A stretch of DNA of 19,140 bases from Streptomyces sp. NRRL F-6676 (GTDB taxonomy: Bacteria; Actinomycetota; Actinomycetes; Streptomycetales; Streptomycetaceae). The stretch spans positions 1 through 19,140 of the forward strand of contig NZ_JOHS01000083.1 of assembly GCF_000725625.1 (NCBI RefSeq), read 5' to 3'. The notes below the pieces were generated by a model. That model saw nothing but the letters and a program-made list of their open reading frames with translations. It was not told where the DNA came from and searched no databases. Positions 6,246 to 13,817 of this stretch are shown piece by piece. Both the position numbers and the translations under genes were made by a program. Within the stretch, counting starts at the first letter, position 1, and each line of letters begins with the position of its first letter.

Positions 6246-7262
6246 ATGCACCGACCTGCACAGCGAGACCGTCGAGAGCATTCGCCCGCGGACGGCGCGG
6301 GGCACGAGGGGCACGGCCCGCGGGGCGCACGGCGGCCCGGCAGGCTGCTGTGGGGCGCGGCCGCCGTCGTCCCGGCGCTGCTGCTCGCCGCGGGCTGCTC
6401 CTCCGGCTCCTCGGACGACGGCGGCGACGCCAAGAAGCCGGAGTCGAGCGCGACGCCGTCGGGCTCGGCGTCGCAGTCGGCGAACGCGGTGCGCGAGGCG
6501 GCGTACGCGAAGCTGCCGGAGCCGTGTGCCGTGCTGCCGAGGAAGACCCTGGAGGACCTGGTCCCCAAGGGCGTGAAGTCGCCGAAGAAGGGCAGCTCCG
6601 ACGAGACGGACACCCGCTCGAACTGCTCCTGGGACAGCCTCGACGACAACGGGGTGAAGGGTTCGCAGTACCGCTGGCTCAACGTCGCCCTGCTGCGCTT
6701 CGACTCGGACGCCTCGCGGGGCGAGGGCGAGACGCAGGCCAAGGCCTACTACACCAAGCAGCTCGGTGACGCGCAGGCGACCGAGGGCGCCAAGAACACG
6801 AAGACGGAGCCGGTGCCGGGCACGGGCGACGAGGCGACGCTGGTGCGGTACGACCTGAAGAAGAAGGAGGGCACCTTCAAGCAGCAGACGGTCGTCGCGC
6901 GCGTGGAGAACGTGGTCGTCACGCTCGACTACAACGGCGCGGGGCTGGCCGGCGACAAGACGCCGGACGCGGACGGCCTGGTGAAGCTGGCGAAGAAGGC
7001 GGCGAAGGAGGCGGTGGCCTCGGTCACGTCGGCCAACACGGACGGCGGTTCGGGTTCGGACTCGGGTTCGGGTTCGGGTTCGGACTCGGGCGCCGATGCG
7101 TCGAAGTCACCGTCGAAGGACTCCTCCAAGGACTCCTCCAAGGACTCCGAGGACTCCAAGGACTCGGCAGACTCCAAGGACGCGAAGGAGACCAAGGCGG
7201 CGAAGGACTCGAAGTCGTCGCCCTCGGCCGGGGCCTCCCTCAAGTCGGGTGCCGACAGCTGA
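6246..7262 (+). CDS. DUF3558-type lipoprotein, second of a tandem pair
   Basis: A 338-residue lipoprotein paralogous to the gene before it. A long charged N-region (1-33) precedes a hydrophobic stretch and the lipobox AAGC with the lipidated Cys at 51. The folded domain (about 80-255) carries the C94/C127 pair seen in the first copy. The C-terminal ~75 residues are pure low complexity: a GS/DS run, then SKDS repeats, then Lys/Ala/Ser. This is the reverse of the first copy, where the low-complexity part lies inside the domain. ATG 6246 was chosen because AAGGAA lies just before it; ATG 6231 in the same frame has no ribosome site. A strong terminator follows. Function is unknown; a cell-wall or sensing role would be a guess. 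Confidence 0.83.
   Translation: MHRPAQRDRREHSPADGAGHEGHGPRGARRPGRLLWGAAAVVPALLLAAGCSSGSSDDGGDAKKPESSATPSGSASQSANAVREAAYAKLPEPCAVLPRKTLEDLVPKGVKSPKKGSSDETDTRSNCSWDSLDDNGVKGSQYRWLNVALLRFDSDASRGEGETQAKAYYTKQLGDAQATEGAKNTKTEPVPGTGDEATLVRYDLKKKEGTFKQQTVVARVENVVVTLDYNGAGLAGDKTPDADGLVKLAKKAAKEAVASVTSANTDGGSGSDSGSGSGSDSGADASKSPSKDSSKDSSKDSEDSKDSADSKDAKETKAAKDSKSSPSAGASLKSGADS
7047..7090 (+). repeat. Gly-Ser/Asp-Ser hexamer repeat in a lipoprotein gene
   Basis: GGTTCG units alternate with GACTCG units and encode a Gly-Ser/Asp-Ser linker in the second DUF3558 lipoprotein. Near-perfect repetition at the DNA level suggests slippage, so the length may vary between strains. Confidence 0.75.
7101..7185 (+). 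repeat. SKDS-type 12-bp repeats in a lipoprotein gene
   Basis: Three clear 12-bp units (about 7113-7148, Ser-Lys-Asp-Ser) are followed by decayed copies. They encode a charged, disordered tail at the C-terminus of the second DUF3558 lipoprotein, probably spanning the peptidoglycan layer. Confidence 0.7.
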
Positions 7263-7282
7263 GGTTGCCGGCGGAGTTTCGT

Positions 7283-7309
7283 GGGCCCGGTCCGGCGCGG
7301 ACCGGGCCC
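7283..7309 (+). terminator. Terminator after the lipoprotein pair
   Basis: GGGCCCGGTCCG (7283-7294) and CGGACCGGGCCC (7298-7309) form a perfect 12-bp stem with a three-base loop, followed by TT, 20 bases after the stop codon. This is a strong intrinsic-type terminator that separates the lipoproteins from the DUF2637 gene. Confidence 0.88.
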
Positions 7310-7412
7310 TTCGCGTATCGGTTCCCGGTCGCTTCCGGACCGGGCGTCCGTTCACCCGCACATGTGTGCCACTCTGTTCCGCGCAACAACACGCACAGGG
7401 AGGGGAGTCAGG

Positions 7413-8831
7413 GTGGCCGCGCCACTGAAGCTGACACGGATGCACCGGGTGCTCATCGGCGTGGTCGTCACCGGTGCCGTCATCATCGCCGGGATCGGCT
7501 TCGCGGGATCGTACGCGGCCGTGCGGGAGCTGGCGCTCAAGAAGGGCTTCGGGAACTTCAGTTACGTCTTCCCGGTCGGCATCGACGCGGGCATCTGTGT
7601 ACTGCTCGCCCTCGACCTGCTGCTGACCTGGATCCGCATACCCTTCCCGCTGCTGCGCCAGACGGCGTGGGTGCTGACCGCGGCGACGATCGCGTTCAAC
7701 GGCGCGGCGGCCTGGCCGGACCCGCTGGGCGTGGGCATGCACGCGGTGATCCCGGTGCTGTTCGTGGTGTCGGTGGAGGCGGCCCGGCACGCGGTCGGCC
7801 GGATCGCGGACATCACGGCCGACAAGCACATGGAGGGCGTGCGGCTGACCCGCTGGATGCTCTCGCCGCTGCCGACGTTCCTGCTGTGGCGGCGGATGAA
7901 GCTGTGGGAACTGCGGTCGTACGAGCAGGTGATCAAGCTGGAGCAGGAGCGGCTGGTGTACCAGGCGCGGCTGCGTTCCCGCTTCGGCCGGGCGTGGCGG
8001 CGCAAGGCGCCGGTGGAGTCGCTGATGCCGCTGCGGCTCGCCCGGTACGGGGTGCCGTTGGCGCAGACGGCGCCGTCGGGACTGGCGGCGGCGGGCATCG
8101 AGCCGGCGGTGCTGCCGCCGGTGTCGCTGGCGTCGGCTCCGGCGTCGGCTTCGGCTCCGGCTTCGGTGGAGCCGGTGCCCGGCGAGGCGTCCGCCGCCGG
8201 GGCGGCCCCGTCCGGCGGCCACCGGCCCGAGCTGGCGGGCGGCGCGGCGCGGGGCCCCGCCGGGCAGCAGGGGCCGCAGGGCTTCGAGGCGTACGAGGGC
8301 CCCGGCGGCTTCGAGGGCTACGAGGAGCAGCTGCCGCCCGACGTCCGGGACGGCCCCGGCGGCGAGCAGAGCCCGTGGTTCAGGCCGCCGCGGGACATCA
8401 ACTACCAGGGCGGTTACGACCCCTCGTACGACCCGTCGTACGACCCCACGTACGGGCCCGAGGACCAGTACGAGCAGTGGTACGAGGAGCAGCCGGCGGA
8501 GCAGTTCGAGGCGCCGGGGCCGGAGGACACGGGGAGTTTCCCGATCCCGGCGGGGCCGGAGGACACGGGGAGATTCCCCATCCCGGCGGGGCCGAACCGG
8601 ACGCGGGAGCTGGGCGAGGGCGGCGGGACGCCGGCGCCGGAGCCGGACGAGGACTCCTACTACCAGGTCTTCAAGAAGTCGATCAACGGGAGTTACCCGA
8701 CGCCGAGGGAGTTCGGGGACAACGTGGAGGCGGAGTTCGGCAGCCGGCTGCCGGGCGAGGAGGCGAAGCGCATGGTCACCCGCTTCACCAACCGCCACAC
8801 GGCGGAGCTGGAGGACGACCACATCGCGTGA
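7413..8831 (+). CDS. DUF2637 (SpdB-like) membrane protein with long repetitive cytoplasmic tail
   Basis: A 472-residue protein. Four membrane helices are visible at about 13-36, 54-74, 82-101 and 107-121, which is the DUF2637 domain. This domain is shared with Streptomyces Spd plasmid-spread proteins and found in many chromosomal proteins. A basic, probably helical region (about 130-215) follows, then an Ala/Pro/Ser-rich stretch. Next come Gly/Glu/Tyr-rich segments with YDPS repeats and two copies of GPEDTGSFPIPA. A conserved-looking C-terminal segment (about 415-472) contains an SYPTPREFGDNV motif reminiscent of DNA-binding segments in transfer-related proteins. The GTG start follows GGGAGGGGAG at good spacing. 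No transfer genes lie nearby, so a plasmid-spread role is unlikely here; function is unknown. It is convergent with lysS. Confidence 0.85.
   Translation: MAAPLKLTRMHRVLIGVVVTGAVIIAGIGFAGSYAAVRELALKKGFGNFSYVFPVGIDAGICVLLALDLLLTWIRIPFPLLRQTAWVLTAATIAFNGAAAWPDPLGVGMHAVIPVLFVVSVEAARHAVGRIADITADKHMEGVRLTRWMLSPLPTFLLWRRMKLWELRSYEQVIKLEQERLVYQARLRSRFGRAWRRKAPVESLMPLRLARYGVPLAQTAPSGLAAAGIEPAVLPPVSLASAPASASAPASVEPVPGEASAAGAAPSGGHRPELAGGAARGPAGQQGPQGFEAYEGPGGFEGYEEQLPPDVRDGPGGEQSPWFRPPRDINYQGGYDPSYDPSYDPTYGPEDQYEQWYEEQPAEQFEAPGPEDTGSFPIPAGPEDTGRFPIPAGPNRTRELGEGGGTPAPEPDEDSYYQVFKKSINGSYPTPREFGDNVEAEFGSRLPGEEAKRMVTRFTNRHTAELEDDHIA
8415..8453 (+). repeat. YDPS 12-bp repeats
   Basis: Three near-identical 12-bp units encode Tyr-Asp-Pro-Ser/Thr in the disordered tail of the DUF2637 protein. 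Short Tyr-rich repeats of this kind could mediate weak protein contacts or be phosphorylated; nothing in the sequence decides this. Confidence 0.7.
8517..8588 (+). repeat. 36-bp tandem duplication in the DUF2637 gene
   Basis: Two 36-bp units (8517-8552 and 8553-8588) differ at two positions and encode GPEDTGSFPIPA and GPEDTGRFPIPA; a third unit starts (GP) and then diverges. It is in frame and so recent that the DNA is nearly identical. Confidence 0.88.
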
Positions 8832-8836
8832 GCCGG

Positions 8837-8869
8837 CCGCGCCCACGCGGCGGAGCCGCATGGGCGCGG
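8837..8869. terminator. Terminator between the DUF2637 gene and lysS
   Basis: CCGCGCCCA (8837-8845) pairs with TGGGCGCGG (8861-8869). After one mismatch, GCGGC and GCCGC form an inner stem closed by a GGA triloop. It begins six bases after the DUF2637 stop. With lysS converging, it may act in both directions. Confidence 0.8.
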
Positions 8870-8897
8870 AACGGGGCGAAGCACCGTCCGGGGGTCA

Positions 8898-8912
8898 AGG
8901 GGCGGAGCCCCT
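8898..8912. repeat. GGGGCGGAGCCCC dispersed-type hairpin
   Basis: AGGGGC-GGA-GCCCCT is a six-pair hairpin with a GGA triloop inside a purine-rich stretch. From general knowledge, short elements of this form recur between Streptomyces genes, often near gene ends. A second hairpin with the same triloop lies 40 bases before it. It may add to termination between the convergent genes. Confidence 0.5.
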
Positions 8913-8958
8913 CGAAGGGACGGGAGGGCAGGGGCCGCAGGGACGGCGGGGGCGGAAA

Positions 8959-10692
8959 CTACTCCCCCAGCAACGTCCGCACCCGCTCCTGCCCCACCGC
9001 CAACAGCAGCGTCGGCAACCGCGGCCCCGTGTCCCGCCCCACCAACAGCTCGTACAGCAACGCGAAGAACGCCCGCTGCGCCGTCTTGATCTCCGCCGGC
9101 AACTCCTTCGGCGTGGCGTCCGCCGAGAACCCCGCCTGCACCTTCGGCACTCCGTACACCAGGTGCGTCAGCCCGTCCAACGACCAGTTCGCCTCCAGTC
9201 CGTCCAGCAGCAGCCGCACCGACTGCCGCCCCCGCTCGTCGAGCGACTTCAGCCGCTCGGCGTCGGGCTCGGTCCGGACGATCGTGCGCTGGTCGGCGGG
9301 GACGTGCGTGTTGATCCACGCCTCCGCCCGGTCGTACCGCGGCCGCGCCTCGTCCAGCGACCCCAGCGGATGCGCCGGGTCCAGCTCGGAGAGGATGCGC
9401 AGCGCCTGGTCCCGGTGCCCGGCGGTGACGTCGGCGACGGAGGCCAGCGTCCGGTACGGCAGCGGCCGCGGGGTGCGCGGCAGCTCACCGGCGGCGGTGC
9501 CCACGGCCCGGGTGTACGCGGCGACGTCCCCCGGCAGCGCGGACCCGTCGGCGACCTTCGCGGCCAGCTTGTCCCACTCGTCGTACAGCCGCTGGATCTC
9601 CTGGTCGAAGGCGATCTTGAAGGACTGGTTGGGGCGGCGGCGGGCGTAGAGCCAGCGCAGGAGCTGCGGCTCCATGATCTTCAGCGCGTCCGCCGGCGTG
9701 GGCACGCCGCCCTTCGAGGACGACATCTTGGCCATGCCGGAGATGCCGACGAAGGCGTACATCGGCCCGATCGGGCGTTCGCCGCCGAAGAGGGTGACGA
9801 TCTGGCCGCCGACCTGGAACGAGGAGCCCGGCGAGGAGTGGTCGACGCCGCTCGGCTCGAAGATCACGCCCTCGTAGGCCCAGCGCATCGGCCAGTCGAC
9901 CTTCCACACCAGCTTGCCCCGGTCGAACTCGCTGAGCCGGACGGTCTCGGTGTGCCCGCACGCCGTGCAGGTGTACGACAGCTCGGTGGTGTCGTCGTCG
10001 TACGCGGTGACCGTCGTCAGGTCCTTCTCGCAGTTGCCGCAGTACGGCTTGTACGGGAAGTAGCCGGCGCTCCCGGAGCTGCCGTCGTCCTCGGCGGCGG
10101 CGCCGGAGCCCTCGGCGGCCTCCAGCTCGGCCTCGTCCACCGGCTTCTGCTGCTGCTTCTTGGCCGGGGCCTTCTTCGTGCGGTACTGGTCGAGGATGGC
10201 GTCGATGTCGCCGCGGTGCTTCATCGCGTGCAGGATCTGCGCGCGGTAGGCGCCGGAGGTGTACTGCGCCGTCTGGCTGATGCCGTCGAACTCCACGCCG
10301 AGGTCGGCCAGCGAGGCGGTCATCGCGGCCTTGAAGTGCTCGGCCCAGTTCGGGTACGAGGATCCGCGCGGCGCCGGCACCGAGGTGAGCGGCTTGCCGA
10401 TGTGCTCGGCCCAGGACTCGTCGATGCCGGGGACGCCGGCCGGCACCTTGCGGTAGCGGTCGTAGTCGTCCCAGGAGATCAGGTGCCGGACCTCGTACCC
10501 CCGGCGGCGGATCTCGTCGGCGACCAGGTGCGGGGTCATGACCTCGCGCAGGTTGCCGAGGTGGATGGGGCCGGACGGGGAGAGTCCGGACGCGACGACG
10601 ACGGGTTTCCCGGGGGCGCGGCGCTCCGACGATGCGATGACCTCGTCCGCGAAACGGGAGACCCAGTCGGTGGTCTCGGTGCTCTGAGCCAC
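8959..10692 (-). CDS. lysS: Class I lysyl-tRNA synthetase
   Basis: A 577-residue class I LysRS, which charges tRNA-Lys in the cytoplasm. The Rossmann-fold signatures are the HIGH-type PIHLGN (42-47) and KMSSSKG (322-328). Four cysteines (C218, C221, C242, C245) form a zinc-ribbon insertion, preceded by a Lys-rich then acidic low-complexity spacer (about 172-208) that looks like a lineage-specific insertion. The C-terminal half is the helical anticodon-binding part and ends in VRTLLGE. GTG 10692 was chosen because the protein then begins AQSTETTDWV, as in Streptomyces relatives known to me, with GAGGA about ten bases before it. In-frame ATGs at 10740 and 10902 would add residues with no family character. 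The gene is divergent from argS. Bacteria more often use the unrelated class II enzyme; whether this strain also has one cannot be seen here. Confidence 0.95.
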   Translation of the reverse strand: MAQSTETTDWVSRFADEVIASSERRAPGKPVVVASGLSPSGPIHLGNLREVMTPHLVADEIRRRGYEVRHLISWDDYDRYRKVPAGVPGIDESWAEHIGKPLTSVPAPRGSSYPNWAEHFKAAMTASLADLGVEFDGISQTAQYTSGAYRAQILHAMKHRGDIDAILDQYRTKKAPAKKQQQKPVDEAELEAAEGSGAAAEDDGSSGSAGYFPYKPYCGNCEKDLTTVTAYDDDTTELSYTCTACGHTETVRLSEFDRGKLVWKVDWPMRWAYEGVIFEPSGVDHSSPGSSFQVGGQIVTLFGGERPIGPMYAFVGISGMAKMSSSKGGVPTPADALKIMEPQLLRWLYARRRPNQSFKIAFDQEIQRLYDEWDKLAAKVADGSALPGDVAAYTRAVGTAAGELPRTPRPLPYRTLASVADVTAGHRDQALRILSELDPAHPLGSLDEARPRYDRAEAWINTHVPADQRTIVRTEPDAERLKSLDERGRQSVRLLLDGLEANWSLDGLTHLVYGVPKVQAGFSADATPKELPAEIKTAQRAFFALLYELLVGRDTGPRLPTLLLAVGQERVRTLLGE

Positions 10693-10837
10693 GTTCGGCA
10701 CGTCCTCTTGATTTCTGGTCCTCTTGATGGGCGTCTCCATCTTCCCATCCCGGCGTGCGACCGGGAAAACCGCTTTACCCCCCATGGGATACTGGGCGTG
10801 CCCATCCGATCCCTCGAGGAGAACGGCAACCCTTCCT
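10693..10837. promoter_or_regulatory. Divergent promoter region of lysS and argS
   Basis: These 145 bases must hold the 5' ends of both synthetase transcripts. GATACT at 10788-10793 is a fair -10 for argS, with GAAAAC (10764-10769) 18 bases upstream as a poor -35. GATGGGC (10727-10733) and GCCCATC (10799-10805) are inverted copies flanking the centre, which would suit a factor acting on both genes. No T-box specifier or antiterminator structure was recognised. Confidence 0.4.
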
Positions 10838-12598
10838 ATGACCTCGGTCACGCCCCTCAGCGACTCCGTCCAGCAGCAGCTCGCGTCCGCCCTCTCGGCC
10901 ACCCGGCCGGAGGCCGCCGGTGCCGACCCGCTGCTGCGACGTAGTGACCGGGCGGACTACCAGGCCAACGGCATCCTCGCCCTGGCCAAGAAGGCGAAGG
11001 CCAACCCTCGGGAGCTGGCGACGGAGGTCGTCGCCCACCTCACGACCGGTGACGAGCTGATCAAGGAGGTCGAGGTCTCCGGACCCGGCTTCCTCAACAT
11101 CACCGTCGCCGACCGGGCGATCACCGCCAACCTCGCCGCCCGGCTCGCGGACGGCGAGCGCCTCGGCGTGCCGCCGAAGCGGGACGCAGGCATCACGGTC
11201 GTCGACTACGCCCAGCCGAACGTGGCCAAGGAGATGCACGTCGGCCATCTGCGGTCGGCGGTCATCGGCGACGCCCTGCGCAACATGCTCGACTTCACCG
11301 GCGAGAAGACGATCGGCCGGCACCACATCGGCGACTGGGGCACCCAGTTCGGCATGCTCATCCAGTACCTGTTCGAGCACCCCGGCGAGCTGGCCCCGGC
11401 CGACGACGTCGACGGCGAGCAGGCCATGTCGAACCTGAACCGGGTCTACAAGGCCTCGCGCGCGCTCTTCGACGCGGACGAGGAGTTCAAGGAGCGGGCC
11501 CGCAAGCGGGTCGTCGCCCTCCAGTCCGGCGACAAGGAGACGCGCGAGCTGTGGCAGCAGTTCGTGGACGAGTCGAAGGTCTACTTCTACTCCGTCTTCG
11601 ACAAGCTCGACATGGAGATCCGTGACGAGGAGATCGTCGGGGAGTCCGCGTACAACGAGGGCATGCCCGAGACCGCCCGCCTCCTGGAGGAGATGGGCGT
11701 CGCCGTCCGCTCCGAGGGCGCGCTCGTGGTGTTCTTCGACGAGATCCGCGGCAAGGACGACCAGCCGGTCCCGCTGATCGTGCAGAAGGCGGACGGCGGC
11801 TTCGGCTACGCGGCCTCCGACCTGACCGCGATCCGCAACCGCGTCCAGGACCTGCACGCCACCACGCTGCTGTACGTCGTGGACGTCCGCCAGGCGCTGC
11901 ACTTCCGGATGGTCTTCGAGACCGCCCGCCGGGCCGGCTGGCTCGGTGACGACGTCACCGCGCACAACATGGCCTACGGCACGGTGCTGGGCGCCGACGG
12001 CAAGCCGTTCAAGACGCGTGCGGGCGAGACCGTGCGCCTGGAGGACCTGCTGGACGAGGCCGTGCAGCGGGCCGCGGAGGTCGTACGGGAGAAGGCGCGG
12101 GACCTCACCGAGGACGAGATCCAGGAGCGGGCGGCGCAGGTCGGCATCGGCGCCGTGAAGTACGCGGACCTGTCGACGTCGGCGAGCCGCGACTACAAGT
12201 TCGACCTGGACCAGATGGTCTCGCTCAACGGCGACACCAGCGTCTACCTCCAGTACGCCTACGCCCGGATCCGGTCCATCCTCCGCAAGGCCGGCGAGGT
12301 CCGCCCCGCCGCCCACCCGGAGCTGGTGCTGCACGAGGCGGAGCGCGCGCTGGGCCTGCACCTGGACGCGTTCGGGGACACGGTCCTGGAGGCGGCCGCG
12401 GAGTACGCCCCGCACAAGGTGGCCGCGTATCTGTACCAGGCGGCGTCGCTGTACACGGCGTTCTACGACAAGTGCCCGGTGCTGAAGGCCCAGTCGCCGG
12501 AGCAGGTGGAGAACCGGCTCTTCCTGTGCGAGGTCACGGCGCGCACGCTGCACCGGGGCATGGCGCTGCTCGGCATCAGGACGCCCGAGCGGCTCTGA
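10838..12598 (+). CDS. argS: Arginyl-tRNA synthetase
   Basis: A 586-residue class I ArgRS, which charges tRNA-Arg. The N-terminal additional domain (about 1-110) is followed by the HIGH motif HVGH (134-137) within [16 protein letters not shown]. The KMSKS motif is degenerate (GKPFKTR, 388-394), as is normal in many ArgRS. A C-terminal DALR-type anticodon-binding domain (about 460-586) ends in RTPERL. The length is normal. ATG 10838 gives the expected N-terminus, but the only GGAG lies about 16 bases upstream, so the ribosome site is weak. The gene is divergent from lysS. A stem-loop terminator follows. The gene is essential and ordinary. Confidence 0.96.
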   Translation: MTSVTPLSDSVQQQLASALSATRPEAAGADPLLRRSDRADYQANGILALAKKAKANPRELATEVVAHLTTGDELIKEVEVSGPGFLNITVADRAITANLAARLADGERLGVPPKRDAGITVVDYAQPNVAKEMHVGHLRSAVIGDALRNMLDFTGEKTIGRHHIGDWGTQFGMLIQYLFEHPGELAPADDVDGEQAMSNLNRVYKASRALFDADEEFKERARKRVVALQSGDKETRELWQQFVDESKVYFYSVFDKLDMEIRDEEIVGESAYNEGMPETARLLEEMGVAVRSEGALVVFFDEIRGKDDQPVPLIVQKADGGFGYAASDLTAIRNRVQDLHATTLLYVVDVRQALHFRMVFETARRAGWLGDDVTAHNMAYGTVLGADGKPFKTRAGETVRLEDLLDEAVQRAAEVVREKARDLTEDEIQERAAQVGIGAVKYADLSTSASRDYKFDLDQMVSLNGDTSVYLQYAYARIRSILRKAGEVRPAAHPELVLHEAERALGLHLDAFGDTVLEAAAEYAPHKVAAYLYQAASLYTAFYDKCPVLKAQSPEQVENRLFLCEVTARTLHRGMALLGIRTPERL

Positions 12599-12639
12599 GG
12601 GTCACCGGGATTCAGGGACTCAGGGCGAACTCAGGGAGA

Positions 12640-12667
12640 GGGCGGCATCGCGACGGCGGTGCCGCCC
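12640..12667 (+). terminator. Terminator after argS
   Basis: GGGCGGCA (12640-12647) pairs with TGCCGCCC (12660-12667) around a 12-base loop that itself contains TCGCGA. It is followed by CTTTC, 41 bases after the argS stop. Confidence 0.72.
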
Positions 12668-12783
12668 CTTTCGGTTGCGCGCGCGAGTACGGTCCCGGCC
12701 GTCCGCGCAAGCGGTTCGGGGACGAACAACCCGGGAGAGTTACACAGCTCTTGTTCTCTGCATACGAACGCCGCCGGGGGTCG

Positions 12784-12789
12784 TAGGCT
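12784..12789 (+). promoter_or_regulatory. -10 element that would give a leaderless kinase-like transcript
   Basis: TAGGCT fits TANNNT and ends seven bases before ATG 12797. Transcription would then begin at or next to the start codon. This fits the absence of a clear ribosome site before that ATG. No good -35 was found. Leaderless genes are common in Streptomyces. Confidence 0.45.
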
Positions 12790-12796
12790 GCCGCGC

Positions 12797-13729
12797 ATGT
12801 TGCCCACAGTGGACACATTCGAAGAGCTGCAAGCGGTGCGCGCCGACGAGAAACTGACGCGGGCCGCCTGCCGGGAACTGGTGCACCAACTGGGGCTCTA
12901 CGGAGCGCCGGTGGTCCCCTTCGAGAACGGCTCCCTGCCGGTGTTCGCGGTCGGGGACGACATGGTGTTCAAGTTCTACCCGGGGTTCCAGGCCGCCAAG
13001 TCCTCCTTCGAGGCGGTCGTCCTCGACCATCTGTGGCGCCAGCTGCCCGTCGAGACCCCGCGTCTGATCACCACGAACGAGCATGTGAACGGCTGGCGCT
13101 ATGTGATGATGACGCGCCTGACCGGCATCGACATGGCCCGCGGCTGGCACCGGATCCCGCCGGCCGACAAGGACCGGCTGATCAGCGAGTCCGGCGAAGT
13201 TCTCGCCGCGCTGCACAAGATGGACATCACCCCGCTGAAGGGCTCGATCCCGCCGCTCGACTGGGACGAGTTCGTCGCCGATCGGCGCGCGGACGCGATG
13301 AGGCTGCACAGCGCCAAGCAGGTGCCCCGGGTCTGGCTGGAGCAGATCCCCGACTTCCTGGACTCGGTACGGCTTCCGGTCACGGACGAACGCGTGCTGC
13401 TGCACACCGAGTTCATGCGCGAGCACCTGACCGTCGCGCCCCGCGAGAACTGGCGCCTGACGGGCCTGTTCGACTTCGAGACGGCGCTGATCGGCGACCC
13501 GGTGTACGACTTCGCCAGCGTCGGCGCGTTCGTGACGTACGGGCAGCCGCGGCAGATGCGGCGCTTCTTCCGGGCGTACGGGCGCGAGCCGTTCGATCCG
13601 GACCAGATGCTGGCGTACCTGCTCCTGCACCTGTACTGCGACCTGCCGTTCTACTTCCGCGAGCTGCCGACTCCGGCGGAGCCGCGCCTGGATGTGCTTG
13701 CGGAGACGTGGTTCGGCACGGGTGGATGA
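12797..13729 (+). CDS. APH-fold phosphotransferase-like protein with altered catalytic loop
   Basis: A 310-residue cytoplasmic protein with the kinase-like fold of aminoglycoside/hygromycin phosphotransferases. K59 in VFKFYP is the likely ATP-binding lysine. The catalytic loop reads LLHTEFMREHLTV (201-213), where the family norm is HxDxxxxN; the catalytic Asp is Glu205 and the Asn is His210. The metal-binding segment LFDFETALIGDPVYDF (224-239) keeps D226 and GDP. These changes mean it may be inactive, may use a different mechanism, or may belong to a subfamily in which they are the norm. Resistance to an antibiotic should not be assumed. The start was chosen at ATG 12797; the same frame is open upstream without family sequence. 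It lies alone between argS and a convergent regulator gene. Confidence 0.78.
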   Translation: MLPTVDTFEELQAVRADEKLTRAACRELVHQLGLYGAPVVPFENGSLPVFAVGDDMVFKFYPGFQAAKSSFEAVVLDHLWRQLPVETPRLITTNEHVNGWRYVMMTRLTGIDMARGWHRIPPADKDRLISESGEVLAALHKMDITPLKGSIPPLDWDEFVADRRADAMRLHSAKQVPRVWLEQIPDFLDSVRLPVTDERVLLHTEFMREHLTVAPRENWRLTGLFDFETALIGDPVYDFASVGAFVTYGQPRQMRRFFRAYGREPFDPDQMLAYLLLHLYCDLPFYFRELPTPAEPRLDVLAETWFGTGG

Positions 13730-13817
13730 CCGACGGCCGGTGGGGAACCGCGCGAGCAACCACGACGCACCCGCCACACCCCCAGAAGCCCCCGAGCCAG
13801 AACGCGCCGTACCGGCC

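Noticed and set aside
10693..10837. T-box or other riboswitch before the synthetase genes
   Set aside because: No T-box core, specifier loop or antiterminator was recognisable in either direction, and the gap is too short for two.
8860..10944. Long plus-strand frame opposite lysS
   Set aside because: Mirror frame of the LysRS gene; composition typical of antisense high-GC frames.
10775..12553. Long minus-strand frame opposite argS
   Set aside because: Mirror frame of ArgRS with Leu/Val/Arg/Gly-rich non-protein-like composition.
12611..12638. Three TCAGGG copies after argS
   Set aside because: Very short spacing-irregular copies in purine-rich sequence; likely chance, no array.
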